Origin: Phoronis australis
Lineage: Eukaryota > Phoronida > Phoronidae
Direction of reading: 5' to 3'
Length of the DNA: 62,000 bases
Assembly (NCBI GenBank): GCA_002633005.1
Contig: NMRA01000681.1
Span: 1-62,000 of the forward strand
Shown: piece by piece, positions 1 to 12,816 of the stretch
Position numbering within the stretch: the stretch's first letter is position 1
Layout of the letters: each line of letters opens with the position of its first letter
The notes under the pieces: model-generated
Seen by the model: only the letters and a program-made list of their open reading frames with translations
Told to the model about the DNA's origin: nothing
The model's database searches: none
Program-made: the position numbers and the translations under genes

Positions 1-505
1 AGGCAGCCCAGGCAGGCTCCGGCGTAGCACTTAGACGGGCCTCAGCCAAGCTGCCGGAGGCAGCCCAGGCAGGCTCTGTCGTTGCACTTAGACGGGCCTC
101 AGCCAAGCCGCTGGAGGCAGCGTTGGCAGGCTCCGGCGTAGCACTTAGGCGGGCCTCAGCCAAGCCGCCGGAGACAGCGCAGGCAGGCTCCGGAGTAGCA
201 CTTAGGCGGGCCTCAGCCAAGCCGACGGAGGCAGCGCAGGCAGGCTCCGTCGTTGCGCTTAGACGGGCCTCAGCCAAGCCGCCGGAGGCAGCGCAGGCAG
301 CCTCCGGCGTAGCACTTAGGCGGGCCTCAGCCAAGCCGCCGGAGGCAGCGCAGGCAGGCTCCGGCGTAGCACTTAGGCGGGCCTCAGCCAAGCCGCCGGA
401 GGCAGCGCAGGCATGCTCCGGCGTAGCACTTAGGCGGGCCTCAGCCAAGCCTCCGGAGGCAGCGTAGGCAGGCTCCGGCGTAGCACTTAGGCTGGCCTCA
501 GCCAA
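1..505. repeat. 57-bp GC-rich minisatellite, about 9 copies
   Basis: Head-to-tail copies of a 57-bp unit run from the left edge to about 505. Landmarks in each unit are CGTAGCACTTAG and GGGCCTCAGCCAAG. Units differ by a few substitutions, for example CTCCGGCGTAG versus CTCCGTCGTTG. Because 57 is a multiple of three, several frames stay open and give a 19-residue repeating peptide, which I regard as an artefact of the period. The junction between units (GCTGCCGGAGGCAGC in some copies) can form a short hairpin. The same unit, with CCCGGG in place of CTCCGG, recurs at 43167-43521. The array is cut by the window edge, so its true length is unknown. Confidence 0.95.
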
Positions 506-544
506 ATGCCGTTGCCGTTGCCGTTGCCGTTGCCCGATATCCTG
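506..544. repeat. short GCCGTT hexamer run at the edge of the minisatellite
   Basis: Four tandem copies of a GCCGTT-type hexamer (about 507-533) separate the 57-bp array from the inverted-repeat element to its right. This is simple sequence with no other assigned role. Confidence 0.7.
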
Positions 545-2050
545 CTTTGTTTATTAAAGGCGAAGGCAACATTTTTCATGTCATTTTGAGCAAAAACCAG
601 GTTCTTTGATTATCCCAGACATATTTTTCACTGAATTACAGCTTTTCGTAATTTAATCAATTACTCGTCCTCTATTCCGGAAGTGACGTTTTAGGAGGCA
701 AGAATTTCGCGCCCGAATTTGATTCTGCGTTGAGTTAACTGTGAGGATCTGTACTACTTTTGTTTTCGTGCTGTTTTTTTAATTGTCGTCACCACTTCCC
801 ATCGACGAGTAGTTTACGACAAGCTAGGTTCTTAGAGAAGTCAATTACGTTGGATTTAGGGATTGTTTAGTTTGTGTTAATCTGACGGGCTGGAGTCGGT
901 GACCCATATCACAGTGACAGAAGTGACGTGTGTAACGGAGACATTGTTTATAGCAGTGGTGACGAGGAATTTTTTCACGGACAGTCAGTGGGTCTGTATA
1001 TGTTTGAGCCAGAGCTAGTGTAATGAGGCGCGAGTACGCACAGGCACAACTGTCCCACTTGCCCGAGTGTCCCGCGACACACTTCCGCTGAGCACCCAAA
1101 CTGCTTACATCCCGCCGTGTGACTATCTCGCCACACACATGGCACCTTCTAGATAGCTCCAATACCTTAGACAAGTCCGCAATAAACTTATCAAAGTTTG
1201 GCTCACCGACCTGTTCACTGGACGATCAACTGTCCTCTTTAATGGGTATCGAACTGGGTCTCTATTCACTCCCACTACTCAATATCGCTGCAGGGCTGCT
1301 TACAGGCTCTGGGCTAGAGACAACAGCACAGGGCGAATCACTGCTAGTCCCGGAATTGCACGCTCTGGGGTTACGTTTGGAGGCACGGGTGACAGTAGAC
1401 GAAGTTCCTCCAGTCACTGTAGTGGCCACAGCTCGCTAGACTTCTCGCTTCAAAAGTGCACTTCTCGGGGGTGTCGACGGAGCACTGCCGGGAATCAACA
1501 GCGACGGTATGGCACCCTGCTTCAGGCGTTGTTTCGCAGGTACCTTCATCAATTCAGCCTACGTATCTCTCTCGTAATCTGACGACGGAAAATGGTTGCC
1601 ACACACTCGGTAACCCTCCACTGCTTCGAACGTTGTGTGGACGGGTAACGGTGCGCTACCCGAACGGGTCAAGTACTGACGGCAAAGTGTGCCATCCTTC
1701 GGAAAGCGATGCAAAGCCGGGTATTCCCAAAGCGCGCGTGAGACGATAATGAGTACATCCCGGTACGCAGCAACAACGTGGCATGTTGACTGACTCGTAA
1801 ACAAAAACAAACAACGACCGAACATATCACAACTAAGGTAGACCAGTGACTGACTCTTCAGCTCTCACAGTCAGACCAAATGAAAAGAAATTCTTGCCTC
1901 CCAAAACGTCACTTCCGGGGTAAAGGCAGGGCAATTAATTAAATTGCGAAAAGCTGTAATTAAGTGAAAAATATGTCTAGGATAATCAACGAACCTTATT
2001 TTTGTTGAAAATGACCTGAAAAAGGTTGCCTTTGCCTTTATAGTAAACAA
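545..2050. mobile_element. transposon-like element with ~165-bp inverted repeats
   Basis: Positions 545-708 and 1890-2050 are diverged inverted copies of each other. Shared blocks, read from the outside inward, include AAGGCAAC, CAGACATATTTTTCACT, CAGCTTTTCG and GAAGTGACGTTTT followed by GGAGGCAAGAATTTC. The arms enclose about 1.2 kb that carries a cysteine-rich coding remnant on the minus strand (845-1215). This architecture suggests a decayed cut-and-paste DNA transposon. No clear target-site duplication was found and no DDE transposase core was recognised, so the superfamily is unassigned. Confidence 0.6.
845..1215 (-). pseudogene. cysteine-rich (zinc-binding type) transposon protein fragment
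   Basis: The minus-strand frame reads through about 120 codons. It contains CHVCGE, later a KCVAGH segment, then KWDSCAC, preceded by a FDKFI...LSKVLEL segment. This C-x2-C ... C-x3-H/W-x-S-C spacing resembles a zinc-binding module common in repetitive, transposon-derived proteins of fish and invertebrates. I recognise it by pattern only and cannot give a family name. There is no start codon in good context at the open end and the frame stops soon after the cysteines, so it looks truncated. It lies between the inverted repeats at 545-708 and 1890-2050, which fits a dead mobile-element gene. Confidence 0.45.
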
Positions 2051-3079
2051 TGTCATGGCTGTTCCTTGAATCTTTTTGATAACTGTGTACAGAAACGTGT
2101 TATTGATGTCGTCCAGTGGAATATCCTTTGTGTGACATTTATTTATTAACCAACGCACACTTCGAAGTTTTTGACGGCAATCACCCCGTGTTGAACCCAG
2201 AACGTCCAGTCCACCACATGCATGCTTTGTTCCAACATCAACCCAGGCGACTGCTTGGTTGATACTCGATAGAAACATGTGGGTATGGTGAGATGCGTTA
2301 ATTTTTATTGCAGATATATTTTGAGTATATGTAAACAGCATCAAAATTTGACCGTGTAAAACTCACGCTTAAAATTAACATTGTGATAGATTGAACAAAA
2401 GTTAACCAATACTAACACTATTTTAAAATAAAAACCCTATTACAAACTGCACGATCACGTGTGCGGAATGTAGAAGGAAACTTGAAATCGGATTCATTCA
2501 TACCAAAGGCAGTGACATTGGAAATTTCATTCAGGTGAAATCACAACAGGTAAATACGTTTTCTTAGGGTCGATTTACAATAATGAGCCTCAAAACAGTA
2601 CACAGAGTACCTTCATTTTTATAAAAAAGTTACAAAACGCTTGAACACATAAAGATATGAGATATTGAACATGTCCAAATTCCACCAGTCGGCACGTGCT
2701 ATGCATTGGAACACAGAGATAAGCAACTCACTCTTGACAGGGAGACTACACATATGGTATTTTCCAATTACTCGGAAGGCTTGAACATATAGTTTTCTCC
2801 ATTACCGTGAGATGTCACAGTCATCCATAATATGGTATCACCAAATGTTCCATCTATTGCACAGCCTTTAAAGGTTCATCATATTGATAGAAGTACCTAA
2901 CAATTAACTTTTAAAACACATGCATAACAGTATCCCCTTGATAGTGATATTCGAGTTCATGTGGTAAACCATAGTGTCCACATACTGCAAGAAGTTAAAA
3001 AGACCGTCAACTGAGAGCAAGAACAGAACAAGATCATGGTCATACATATTATGATTGATATATTCAGGAGACTAAGTCC
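2051..3079. other. unassigned AT-rich sequence
   Basis: No gene, RNA or clear repeat is visible between the inverted-repeat element and the start of the long-unit array. All open frames are short and show no recognisable motif. Confidence 0.6.
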
Positions 3080-6000
3080 ATCCATGTCCTGTTTGAAACT
3101 ACTTCATGGAAGAGCCAAAGCTTCTAGAAAGGATCCAAAAAGTTTGGCAATGGTCAGTGAGCTGTTGCTTTTATTTACATTTTTAGTTTCCTGGTACAAA
3201 AAGTGTGCTGCTCCCCTGTCAATGACTTTGCATCACTAATTTCTGGTCTCATAGAGTGTCGAACTAACTAGCATTCCTTTCAGTCGGATTTGTGAACCTT
3301 TGGCTTAACAGGACCTTTTCAAATAATTATAATTTGTTGTATTATAGGTGTTATAACACTTGAGAACCTTCAGAGTATCGAGCTGTATCTTATATATACT
3401 AATACAGTATGAAACGTAAGCAACGTTAATTTACTTCTTCCTTTTTGGATATCCGTAGGTCCCAACGTATCGTGGGTATGGGTATGGCTTGTAAATAGAT
3501 AAAAACGTGTATTAATGATATTTACAAACAGTCGACAAATCAATTGTTTTCAATACTGCTTCTGCTTGTGAAATCTGCAAAGGAATTCAATTAACACCAT
3601 TCAGCATGCATTTTGGGGTCTTGAACGTAATTTGGGTTCAGCCATGCCGTTGTTTTAGTATGTTAGGGCTTGTATTAGTGTGTTAGTGCAATTGTCAGTC
3701 GGGATTAGAAAGAGCGCTAGCGTCTGCACAATTGTACCACCAAGACCTGCAACAAATGTCTAGTGTAATAGATTTGATGGATGTATAGAGATCTATTCAT
3801 TTGAAGTACATGTGCGTCATCACATCCAAACACTAATACTCGAGTACAACCCAAAGTACACCAAAACTACAGTCAACCCTTAAGAACTATTACAGTAATC
3901 TGGAAACCACACAGTTGTCACCGGTGGAGAGCTGTAAATGCAAGACGCAAATGTTATCAATAACATAATTTAATCAGCACTATCGTCCTTCATGTATCTG
4001 GAAAGACAGCATCTCACAGCGTGCGCTCTCACGGAAGTGCAACTTACAGGTCTTTTTTACCTTTCCGTCTCCGGTTTTATTTTGTGTCGGTTATCGGCGA
4101 CATCTTAGGTTCTCTTCTAGTGGTAGCGAGGTCAGGGTGCTGCTTGTTCAGGTCCTGTATGATCCTAAAAAGTCTCTATATTTCTCTCTCAGTTTGAATA
4201 TTTAAATTCATCTCAGAAATAGCTGTTTACATTTATGTAAAACATTGAAATACCAATATTTAAACGCAGTTCACAAAACGAAAATGAAGCGATCATATTT
4301 TAGAACATGAAGAGTATTTCCTACTTCACTTCTGGAAATTTAGCATTTAAGAAAATTCGACCTTGCTATTGTGACCGCTGTTTTACTATCAATGAGCTCT
4401 GTCTTACTAAATACTATGATTTTTGAGAGAATGTGAGCCGAAACCAGGTGAGATGAGAAAGAGTGTAAATGAAAAAAGAGATGCCTAAATGACTGGCCAG
4501 TTGATGTTTCATTTTACTTTTCTATGTTAAACAAACTCGCATGCAGTCGAAACAAGTAACTTCCAGGAGATTTACAGCTTAGCAGCACCATACCTTTTGT
4601 CTCAGGTGTCATTAGTGTAAGTGGTACTGCAGCACATTTCTTACCATGTCATTGTTCTCAGCTTCAGATCCTGTATGCTAATGGTATACTAGTCAGCTAA
4701 AGTCCAGTGGATCGACGAAAGGCCAAGTCGCTAAAAATCTACAATGACGTTAAAAGGAAATCAACACGTCCGAAGTAGTAAAACCTATATGTACCTATAT
4801 GTCCTCAAATGAAAACTACAAATGAGGAAAGGTATGACCTAAGGTATAAATTCACGGTTTTTAAGTCTTCAGATTCGAAGATCAACACAATTCCTAAACC
4901 CCATTAGTTCGAAAGCTAAAAGTTCAAACTTTCATGACACTAGGTTCCGAACAGCGATTTCGAGGAAAATATTCGGTAATTTGGAAGCACATGCCTGTTT
5001 GACACCAGTTCTTCGAAGAGCCTGTGCCTCTGGAAAGGAGGCAAACAAAGTGGTTACCGCCACTTAAGTTTTGCTGTTCCGCTGCTGTTGAAGTTTCTTG
5101 CATCATAAATCTTGAAACCAGTTTTGATCTAACTACTGTAGCTTTCTTTTCTGTCGGAGTTGTGAGCACTTGGCCAAATAGGGTCTTTTTAAAAACATTT
5201 CATTTTCCGTATCATTGGGTGTCAGGACTTAAGAACCTTCAGAGTGCCGGACTGCATCCAAAACATATAGTGGCTTTAAATGGAAACAACGTTAGTTCAC
5301 CTACATAATTTTCGTCTTAAATCCTTCGTCATCCGTTTTGGCTATCCGAGGCCTCACAGCGTATCGTTGAGGTACGGTTATACCGCGTAAATAGACAAAA
5401 ACCTGTATTAATGAACTTTTCAAACAATCGACAAAGCAACAGTTTTCAATTTGCCACTCGGAGATCAATTGAAAAATCCTTGTCTTTACGCTCATAGAAA
5501 TCGGTCACGGGAACCATTGTTCATCTCCATCTGGTTGATGCATCTCCAGAGGAATTCAAATAACACCGTTCAGCATGTATTTTGAGACCTTGAACGTCCT
5601 TTGGATTAATTCATGCCGTCTTTCCTGGTATGTTAGGGCAGTTGTTGGGCGGGATTAGAAAGTGCGTTAGCGTCAACGCGAAAGCACAAGCAAGAAAAAT
5701 AACAAACCTGTAAAAAATTGTAAATACAATTGACAAATGGGCAGATCTATTCATTAAAGTAAATGTGCGTCATCACGGCCCAAGCATTAACACATGTCTT
5801 GAGTAGAACCAAGGGTACAACTAAAATGCAGGCAACACTTGAAGTCTATTACAACGAAATGGACACCAAACAGTTGTAACAGGTGAAGACCAAAGTGTTA
5901 TCAATAACGACAGTTACCCCTATCGTGCTTAGTGCATCGGGTAAGACAGCACCTCATGGCATGTGGCCTGACGCAAGAGGCAACTTCCGGGCTTCTGTTA

Positions 6001-9000
6001 CCTTTCTGACTCTGGTGTCTTTTTGGGTTAGTGCCTCAGCGACATGTCTGGTTTGTTGCCAGTGGTAGATCCTGTTTGTTCAGATCCTATATGACCCTAA
6101 AAGAAGTGTTAAGTACATTTCTCAGTATTTGAATGTTTCTCATCAATCTGAAGAGCTATTTAAACGTCGTTCACAAAACGAAAATGAAATGATCATGTTT
6201 TAGATTATTAACAGTGTTTCTGATACCACTTCTGAAATATTTTTATCAAATGAAATTCGATATTTGTTATTGGCATTGTTGTTTTAATAATAATGTGCTT
6301 TTCTCTTTTGATGAATTTTGCAGTTTTTGAGAGATTGTGCCCTGGAACCAGGTATGAAACAGTGTACATGAATAAAGACGGTGCCTGAATGAGTAGCGAA
6401 TAGAATTTTCACTTCATTTTTCCGAATCAAACAAGTTGCACATAGGAATACACACGTCGAGGACGTTTACAGATGAACTGCACCACACCGTTTGACACTG
6501 ATGTCTTTCGTCAAATTGGTCCTGCAACACATTTGATATACTGTCACTGCTGGCAACTTCAGTTATCACACGTGGATGGTATATTAATCAACCAAAGTCG
6601 TTGCACACTGGGACAAGTCACTAAAAATGAACCCTTTGAAAGCGATAAAGTAATACGACCTGAATTGAAATCTACAAGTGAGAAGGTGTATGGGCCGAAG
6701 GTATGAAATCACGTGATTCCTCAGTTTCAAGGTTAGCTAGACCAAGAATCCATAAATCTGTATACCCACTGAAGTCCAAAAGCTTATCATTTTCAAAAGT
6801 AAACGTTCGATCTTTCAGGACACGAGGTTCTGAAAAGTGATTTCGTGAAAAATTTTGGAGTTAGTTTCTATACACGTACCGTTTGAAACTAGTGATTCGA
6901 AGAGCTAGTTCTCCTCAATGGGATCCAAACAAATTATGTCAGTGCTTACTGAGCTGCTACATTTAGTTACACTATCAAATTTTGGAATACAGCTGCTCTG
7001 TTATCAGACCTTGTCAATAGTTTCAACTAGACCTTCCTTTTGTTGGATTTGTGAACCTTCGGACTCAAGGTCCTTTAGAAAACGTTTTCATTTGTCGCAT
7101 AATTTGCCTTCTAACTTGTACACCTTCGGAGTATCGAGCTCTATCCTATTTATAAAAAGGAAATTATGACTTGCAAGCAATATTAGATTTCCTTCTTAGG
7201 TTTTGTATTCGGTTGTGAATTTTCTTCTTCCATGCTTCTTCTTCCGTTTTGGTTATCCGTGGGTTGCAGCGTATCGCTGTTGCGTGGGTATGGCGAGTCA
7301 ATAGACAAAAAACATGCATTAACAAAATTTTTGTGACCTTTTACGTTATTTGGATTTATTCATGCTGTCCTTCTGGGTACGTTTGGGCTTGTGTCAGTAG
7401 GTTACTGTAATTGTTAGGCGGGATTAGAAAGAGCATCAGCGTCAACGCGAATACGCTAGCAAGACAATTAACAAACGTGTGGTGCAAGCGAATGGTGACA
7501 GATTTGGTGGATGGAGAGGTGTATCCATTTAAAGTACATGTGCGTCACCACGAATCAAACACTAAAACCTGAGTACAATCCAGAGTACAAGTAAAATACA
7601 GCCAAAACTTAAAATATTTTACAATGACGCCACCCGGACAACACACAATTGTCATAGGTGGAGAACTGTAACTACAAGTGTCATCCAGACTAAAATATTA
7701 TAAACAACAAAAGCTATACACGACTGTCAGCAACTCATGGCGCGCGCCCTCACGGAAGAAGCAGCTTGCGAGACGTTTTTTACCTTTTCCACTCTGGTGT
7801 TATTTTGTGTTCGTGGTTCAGCAACATCTTTGGTTCACTGCCAGTGGTGGCAAGGCCATGGTCTTTGTTGTTCGAAGCCTGTAAGACCCTAGAAAAGAAC
7901 GTCTACATTTCTCTAACGTTTGTATCTCAGAAATGACAGTTCACATTGATGTAAAACTTTCAAATACTAGGATTTAAACACCGTTCAGAAAACGAAAATG
8001 ATAAGAGCATATTTTACAACTTTAACAGAGTTCTGAGATGACTTGTGGAACACCTTCATTAAATTAAATTAGATCTTGTTATTGATACGATTGTTTTACC
8101 ATTAGGGTGCTTTTTGTCCTAAGCTAAATTTTACGGTTTTTGAGAAATAATTTATTGTGCCCTGAAACCAGGTGTGAATTGATGGGTCCTAGAATGCACA
8201 TACTTTCAAAGCATGTAACTTCCAGGATGTTTACAGCTTAATGGCATCATACTTTTTGGCTATGGTGTCATTCGTGTAAGTGGTCCTGTGGTTTCATCCC
8301 ACTGGTCGCGACGTCAAATCCCGCATGCCGCATGCTAGTGGTATATTAGTCAGTCCAGTGGTTCGAAGAAATTTGGCGAAGTCTCTAAAAACCTACAATA
8401 ATATTCAAACGAAGTCAACCCCTTGTAGGCAATGAAGTCGTATGATCTGAATTGAAATCTACGAGTGAGAAAGAGTGTGAGCAGAAGGTGTGAATTCAAG
8501 GTATTCATTGGTCTGAAAGCTTAAACTTCCAAAAGCTAAAAGTTAGAACTTTCATGTATCAAGATTTTGAAAAGTTGTTTGGAGAAAAAGGTTCAGGTAT
8601 TTATATGCACGTGCCTATTTGAAACTACTTTATGGAACCCCGAGGATCAAAACAAAATTCGGCAATGTGCGGAGATGTTGCATTTATTTACATTTTCAAA
8701 TATTTGTTTACCACCACTACAATCTTGATGCTTCCTGTCGATGGCTAAATAACAGGTTTCAGGTATAATAGACCTTCGGACTAGTTTCAAACAAACTATC
8801 TTTTCTTTCTGTCGGATTTGTGAACCCTCGGGGTTAAAGGGCTCTTTTAGAAATATATTCAATTGTCAGATGATTTGCCTTTAGACTTGTGAACCTTCAT
8901 AGTATAGAGCTCTATCCTATTTATACCAATTCAGTATGAATAGCAAACAAAATTACATTACGTTCTTAATTTTAGTCTTAGTTTGTCATTCTTCTTCTTC

Positions 9001-12000
9001 CATTCTCCTTCTTCCGTCTTGGTAATCCAGGGGTAGCAACGTATCGTTGTTGTGTGAGTATAGCAAGTAAATAAACAAAACCGTAGAATAATAAAATTTA
9101 CAAACAACTGAGAAATCAATTGTTGTTTTCCATTTGATACTTGAATAATCAATGTAAATGAAAAATCCTTCTCCATGCCACGGGTGTAATCGGTCAAGGG
9201 AACCACTGCTCATCTCCACCTGGTTACGGCATCTGCAGAGGAACTCAGTTAACAGCATTCAGCATGCACACAAGATCGTCATTTGGATTCAGTCATGCTG
9301 TTTTTAGTGTGTTAGGGTATGTGTTAGTATGTTAGTGCAAATGTTAGTCGAAATTAGAAAGAGCGTTACCGTCAATACGAATGTACCAGCAAGACAAGTA
9401 ACAAACGACAAGTGAAAGCGAATGGTGATAGATTTGGTGCATGGAGAGGTGTATCCATTTAAAATACATGTGCGTCATCACGAACCAAACACTAAAACTT
9501 GAGTACAAGCCAGGGTACAAGTAAAATACAGTTATCACTTTAAAGCTGTTACAATGATCAAGACAACACAAAGTTGTCACAAATGTCAGCCGGACCAAAA
9601 TGTTGTCAATAACGACAGTTACACACCTCTATCGTTCTTCATGTAACTTTTAGGGCAGCATCTCATGATGCAGCCTAAGGGAGAGTGCAACTTAAGGGAT
9701 TCTTTACGTTTCCGATTATGGTATCATTTTGTGTTGGTGGTTCAGCGACATCTTTTGTTCTGTACCAGTGGTGGTAAGGTCAGTGTCCTGCTTGCTCAGA
9801 TCCTATAAGACTCTGGAACAAACATCTATATTTGTTTAACTTTGAACGTTTATATCTCAGAAATAGGTGTTCTTATTCATGTAACACCTCCAAATACAGT
9901 GATTTAAAGACAGTTCCCAAAACAAAAATGAAGATCATATTTTAGAACGTTAATAGAGTTCGAGGTCACTTCTGGAACACTTTCATGAAATGAAATTCGA
10001 TCTTATTATTGATATCATTGTTTTACCATTAACGTGGCTTTGCCTTTTGCTAAATTTTACGGTTTTTGAGGGACTGTGCCCTGAAACTAGATGTAATACG
10101 ATGCATATGAATAAAAATAGATGCCTGAATGACTTTTCCAAATCAAACAAGGCTTCTGTACAGATTTGATGACTCGTAGAACACAGAGACAGTCGAAGCA
10201 TTTAACTTCCAGGACATTTAGGGGTGAACGGCACCATACTTTTTGACTCTGATGTCATTCCTGTGAGTGGTCCAGCGGCACCTTTGGTACACTCTCACTG
10301 CTCGCGACGTCAGATCCCGCATGACAATGGTACATTGTATACTAGTCAGCCAGTGTCCAGTGGTTTGACGAAATTAGGTCAATTCCTTAAAAACCTAGTC
10401 GTCTCATTGGAAGCAATGAAACCTTATGATCTGAATTGAAAAGTACAAGTGAGAAAGAGTGTGAGCAGAAGGTATGGAATCACTTATTGTCCGAAGGTTT
10501 GCAAGTCCAAAAATCCATAAATCCAAAGGTCCAAACTAGGTCGAAAGTTAAAATTTCGAACTTTCATTTATTACAGTTAGCAAAATGTTCGGAGATTTGT
10601 ATGCACGTTCGTGTTTGAAACTACTTTTTGGAAGTACCAGTACCTCCTCTCGCAAGGATCCAAACAATGTTCGACAGCACTTAAACGCTGTTATAATGAT
10701 TTGGACACCACAAAGTTGACACAGGTAGACAACTGTAACTGCAAGTATCACCCAGACAAAATGTTATCAATAACGAAAGTTTCATACCTCTATCGTCCTT
10801 CGTGTACCGTGCAAGACAGCATCTCATGGCGCGCCCTCACGGAAGGTGCAACTTCAGAGATTTTTTTACCTTTCCAATTACGGTATCATTTGAGTAGGTG
10901 GTTCATTGTTATCTTTGGTTCTCTGTCAGTAGTGGTGAGGTCTTGGTTGTTCAGTTCATGTATTATCTTTGGAATAACGTTCAAATTTCTTTAACTTTGA
11001 AGATTCGTATCAGAGTAGCAGTTCAGATTTAGTTAAAATGTCAAATACCATGATTTAAACACCGTTCAAAAAACGAAAATGAAATCATCATATTAACTGT
11101 TTTTCTGTGATGACTTTTGAAACATTTATTTTCATCGAATGAAATTTCACTGTTTTAACATTAATGTGCTTTTGTTTTTTTCTTAAATTTACAGGTTTTT
11201 GCCCTGAAACCAGGTGTGAAACAGTGTTCATGAATAAAGACAGATGTTGAATGACTGGCGAGTAAATTTTGAACTTCGCTTTTTCAAATCAAACAAGGAT
11301 GGTTTCAGATGAGCATTACTGGCGACATTCGTGTTAGTTGTCCGGGCCTACCTTGGGTATACTGTCACTGCTTTTGACGTTAAATTCCGCTCGTTAATAG
11401 TATACAAGTCAGCCAAAGTCCACCGTTTGAAGAATGACCAAGTCGCTATTAAATCTACAAAACGGTTAAAAAAAACCAAGCCTTTAGAAGCGATAAAACC
11501 TACATGACATCAATTTAAAACTAGAAGTGAGAAAGTGCATTTGCTGAAGGTATGAAATCATGGCTTTCATTTTTCCGAAGGTTTTTAAGTCCACAAATAC
11601 ACGCAAGTACGAAAGCCCAAAACTGCGAAAGCTAAAAGTTCAAACTTTAAAGAGGAAATTGCAAGGTCCAAACCAATCTGAACAACAATATGGTCTAAAT
11701 TCTAGTTTATAATTATCATTGCTATATTCTTAACATTAACTGAATTGTACGCCGCTATAAAGATCCTGCAAACGGTTTGGGAGATACAGCCATGGGCGCA
11801 AAAAAAAACTGCTACTAGGAGGCGCCACAGTAATCAAAGTCATAGGAAATTCAGCGTCAACCGTCCTCTTCATAGTAAGAACATACATGCCAATTTTCAC
11901 AATCATACTTAGAACGGTTTGGTTGATAGAGGGGTCGACGCCAAAAAACAGACTCAAAAACAGTAAAAATGGCCACTGGGTGTCGCAAACTAGGTCGAAT

Positions 12001-12702
12001 CCATCCGAAAACGGGGGACAGCGTCATCGCACTAATAGGTGCCTACATACCAAATTTCATGAAAATTCGTTAAGGACTTGTGAAGATACAGAGGTAAACG
12101 TAAAAAAATGAAATTGCCACTAGTGGGCACACTGGTAGCGGATCCGTCCAAAAGTCGTCATCGTCTGCTGTTAACATCATATAAATACACTTATTAAATT
12201 ACGTAAAGATCCTGCGAACAGTTTAGGAGATACATCCATAGGCGCAAAAAAACTGCCACTAGGAGGCGCCACAGTAGTCCAAATCGTCTGAAAATCATTG
12301 TTAGCTGTCCTCTTTATAGTAAGCACATACATACCAATTTTCACAATCATCCTTTGAGCGGTTTGGTTGATAGAGGGGTGGACGCAAAAATACAGACTCG
12401 AAAACAGTAAAATGGCCACTAGGTGGCGCAAACTATGTCAAATGCATCTGAAAACGGGAGGATAGCGTCATCTCATTAATAGGTGCCTATATACCAAATT
12501 TCATGAGAATCCGTTCAGGACTTATGAAGATACAGAGGTAAGCGTAAAAAACTAAAATTGCCACTAGGGGGCACACCGGTAGTCGGATCCGTCCGAAAGT
12601 TCGCACAAGCCGTCCCATTCATGAATGAAACATATGTGCCAAATTTCATGAACGTATGTCAAAGGGTTTTGGAGATAAAGCAGCGGACGCCGGACGCCGG
12701 AC

Positions 12703-12775
12703 GCCGGACGGACGGACGGACGGACGGACGGACGGACGGACGGACGGACGGACGGACGGACGGACGGACGGACGG
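12703..12775. repeat. (GGAC)n microsatellite
   Basis: About 17 tandem GGAC tetranucleotides follow three tandem copies of GGACGCC. The run sits at the end of a CTCF-like repeat unit and is followed by the terminal hairpin at 12792-12816. It keeps three overlapping frames open on both strands, but the resulting Thr/Asp/Gly/Arg or Val/Arg/Pro/Ser repeats are artefacts. Confidence 0.95.
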
Positions 12776-12791
12776 AGATGACTGCATAATG

Positions 12792-12816
12792 CGTCCACAT
12801 ATAAATATGTGGCCGC
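12792..12816. repeat. near-palindromic terminal hairpin of the CTCF-like repeat
   Basis: GCGTCCACATA and TATGTGGCCGC form an 11-bp stem with one mismatch around TAAA. It is followed by ATAAAAA. Diverged versions lie at 13606-13630 and 20156-20180, each at the end of a repeat block just after a (former) GGAC or CCGG-rich stretch. A hairpin in the same place in three copies suggests it is a structural terminus of the element. Confidence 0.65.

Noticed and set aside
123-467. Open frame of 114 codons with a 19-residue repeat
   Set aside because: It is created by the 57-bp minisatellite period (a multiple of three). The same happens on the minus strand at 43222-43515. No non-repetitive coding sequence is attached.
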